From contig JBCDBY010000253.1 of NCBI GenBank assembly GCA_039182715.1, positions 1-6,706 on the forward strand: a DNA stretch of 6,706 nt. Direction: 5' to 3'. The translations under genes were made by a program, and so were the position numbers. Under the pieces are notes generated by a model. It searched no databases and was not told the DNA's origin. It saw only the letters and a list, made by a program, of their open reading frames with translations. Source of the DNA: JBCDBY01 sp039182715 (GTDB lineage: Bacteria; Planctomycetota; PLA2). Below, one piece after another: positions 5,290 to 6,706 of the stretch (position 1 is the stretch's first letter; the number at the start of each line of letters is the position of its first letter).

Positions 5290-6471
5290 ATGAACAGCCG
5301 CGTCCACGTCCCCAACCTCCAGCACCACAAGGCATCCGGCCGCGCCCGCGTCGAGGTTGCTGGCAAGCAGTACTACCTCGGCGAATGGGGAGCGCCCGAG
5401 ACCGACCAAGCCTACCGTCGCTTTCTCGCGGAGCTGTTCGCCAACGACGGTCGCGTCCCGACGCACCACGGCGGCCACGTGGCCCTCAGCGTTGCCGAGC
5501 TGATGGCCGACTACTGGAGCTACGTCGAGCGCCACTACGTCAAGAACGGCAAGCCCACGAGCGAGCAGGCCGCAATCCGCGCAGCTCTCAGGCCGGTACT
5601 GGACCTGTACGGCGACGTGGATGTGGCGGCGTTTGGACCGCAAGCGCTCATCGCCTGCCGCGAGAAGATGGTTGAGAAGGGATGGAAGCGGTACACGGTC
5701 AACAAAGCCGTTGGGCGCGTGCGTCGCATGTTCGCCTGGGGAGCAGAGCGGGAGCGGGTTCCGGGGAGCGTCTACCACGCTCTCACAAGCGTCCGATCGC
5801 TCCAACGTGCTCGCACGAGGGCACCGGAGAGCAAGCGCGTGCTACCCGTCGAGCAAGCGCACATCGACGCGGTCCGCGCCCACGTTTCGGCCCAGGTGGC
5901 CACCATGATCGACCTTCAGCTGATCACCGGGATGCGGCCCGGCGAGGTCGTACTGATGCGCCCCTGCGATGTCACGACCGAGGAACCCATCTGGACCTAC
6001 ACCCCAGAGCACCACAAGACGGAGCACCACGGCCACGACCGGATGATTCCCCTCGGGCCGCGGGCGCAAGCGATCCTCGCGCCGTACTTGGAGAATCGAG
6101 CCCCCACCGTGTACCTGTTCGATCCGCGCGAGGCCGAGAAGGCCAGGCGAGCCCGTCAGCGACTCGCCCGAAAGTCCAAAGTCACGCCCTCTCAGGCGAA
6201 CCGGAAGCCGCGGAAGCACCCGAAGCGCGCACCGAAGGAGCGTTACTCGACGCCGTCGTACCGGCGAGCGATCCGGCGCGCGTGCGAGAAGGCTGAGGTG
6301 CCGGTGTGGCAGCCCCACCGCCTACGTCACAACGCTGCGACCGCGATTCAGCGCGCCTACGGCATGGAGGCCTCGCGAGTCGTGCTCGGCCATCAATCGC
6401 CCGCCGTCACCGAGGTGTATGTCGAGCGCGACCAGGGCTTGGCGCGGCGGGTCGCCGGGGAAATCGGATGA
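5290..6471 (+). CDS. Tyrosine recombinase (site-specific integrase)
   Basis: 393 residues, a normal length for this family. An N-terminal beta-rich DNA-binding segment (about 8-55: HHKASG, KQYYLGEWG) is followed by a core-binding SAM-like domain (about 66-170) and the catalytic domain (about 183-390). All catalytic residues are visible: Arg216 (TGMRPGEV), Lys243 (HHKTEHHG), His343 and Arg346 (PHRLRH), His368 (LGHQS) and the nucleophile Tyr377 (EVYVER). Between Lys243 and His343 is a very basic insert (about 278-317, rich in R/K with RKPRKHPKRAPKER), as I recall from planctomycete integrases. It cuts and rejoins DNA at the element ends, most likely in the adjacent tRNA-Pro 3' end. The start is set by AAAGGAG six bases upstream. 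The stop overlaps the next ATG, implying an integrase-led operon. The gene looks intact, so the element may still be mobile. Confidence 0.95.
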   Translation: MNSRVHVPNLQHHKASGRARVEVAGKQYYLGEWGAPETDQAYRRFLAELFANDGRVPTHHGGHVALSVAELMADYWSYVERHYVKNGKPTSEQAAIRAALRPVLDLYGDVDVAAFGPQALIACREKMVEKGWKRYTVNKAVGRVRRMFAWGAERERVPGSVYHALTSVRSLQRARTRAPESKRVLPVEQAHIDAVRAHVSAQVATMIDLQLITGMRPGEVVLMRPCDVTTEEPIWTYTPEHHKTEHHGHDRMIPLGPRAQAILAPYLENRAPTVYLFDPREAEKARRARQRLARKSKVTPSQANRKPRKHPKRAPKERYSTPSYRRAIRRACEKAEVPVWQPHRLRHNAATAIQRAYGMEASRVVLGHQSPAVTEVYVERDQGLARRVAGEIG

Positions 6472-6706
6472 ACGTCCCCGCCCGGGGCGACATTACGGGG
6501 ATGGACTCAGAACCCCGTCAGCCGCCCGCCTACGTCTACGAGGCCTACGAGGCCGTCGAGGCCTGCGTACGGCTGTATGCGCGCGCTGCTGCCATCGTGC
6601 AGCCGATCACGGACTTCCACTACGAGTCGACGCCGGAGGGGCTCGCAAAGGCCGGATCAGAGTTGACCCCGATCATGTCCGAGCTGGGGACCGTGACCGC
6701 CCAAGC
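6468..6706 (+). CDS. Unrecognised protein, 3' end beyond the window
   Basis: The ATG at 6468 overlaps the integrase stop as ATGA, with GGGGAA (6457-6462) 5 bases upstream. The frame stays open for 79 codons to the window edge. The visible part begins MNVPARGDITGMDSE and continues with a proline patch, then YVYEAYEAVEACVRLYARAA, which looks alpha-helical, and a TDFHYEST segment. There is no signal peptide or membrane helix, and I recognise no family. A second in-frame ATG at 6501 directly follows ACGGGG, too close for a normal ribosome binding site, so translational coupling to the integrase from 6468 is preferred. It belongs to the element and is probably transcribed with the integrase; its function is unknown. 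Confidence 0.65.
   Translation, partial: MNVPARGDITGMDSEPRQPPAYVYEAYEAVEACVRLYARAAAIVQPITDFHYESTPEGLAKAGSELTPIMSELGTVTAQ
6537..6563 (+). repeat. 9-base codon repeat in the last gene
   Basis: TACGAGGCC, TACGAGGCC and GTCGAGGCC are three in-frame copies, encoding YEA-YEA-VEA. Seven of nine bases are shared by all three. This looks like a local slippage duplication or a short helical repeat within the unrecognised protein. Confidence 0.5.

Noticed and set aside
5158..5805. Minus-strand open frame over the tRNA end and integrase
   Set aside because: It overlaps the tRNA and an intact integrase and shows no motif; it is a shadow frame.
1..6706. CRISPR array, rRNA or transposon
   Set aside because: No spaced array of repeats, no rRNA-like conserved stretch, and no transposase with terminal inverted repeats was seen; the only mobility gene is the tyrosine recombinase.

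Overview
The window is GC-rich bacterial DNA, most probably from a member of the Planctomycetota. Three things point there. The integrase has an architecture I associate with planctomycete tyrosine recombinases: an N-terminal HHKASG...YYLG segment and a long basic insert before the catalytic HxxR. A membrane Ser/Thr kinase ends in a formylglycine-generating-enzyme-like (FGE-like) module and is paired with an ECF-type sigma factor. A secreted alpha/beta-hydrolase-like protein of a type common in that phylum lies next to them. These attributions are recalled family knowledge, not a database search.

Layout. From 50 to 1330 on the minus strand is a secreted hydrolase-fold protein that seems to have lost its catalytic serine and histidine. 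A gene-free gap of about 290 bases (1331-1619) with two perfect palindromes separates it from a divergent plus-strand unit. That unit is a 951-residue transmembrane Ser/Thr kinase (1620-4475) followed 17 bases later by a small ECF-like sigma factor (4493-5050). The kinase keeps all catalytic residues. Its extracytoplasmic part looks like a PEGA-type domain interrupted by a PDZ-like domain, then a shortened, cysteine-poor FGE-like domain, so it reads as a sensor or ligand-binding part rather than an enzyme. The likely logic is: extracytoplasmic signal, kinase, phosphorylated sigma factor, target promoters.

Right after the sigma factor lies a complete tRNA-Pro(GGG) gene (5092-5169, CCA encoded) with its own likely promoter. 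The next 120 bases hold inverted repeats and then a strong ribosome binding site for a tyrosine recombinase (5290-6471) with all catalytic residues. An unrecognised reading frame overlaps its stop codon as ATGA and runs off the window end. This is the classic layout of an integrative element inserted at a tRNA 3' end: the window holds the left junction (host chromosome up to the tRNA, element from about 5170 onward), and the far end is outside.

The most interesting items are the kinase domain architecture with its downstream sigma partner, the apparent pseudo-hydrolase divergent to it, and the tRNA-Pro integration junction with its structured spacer.
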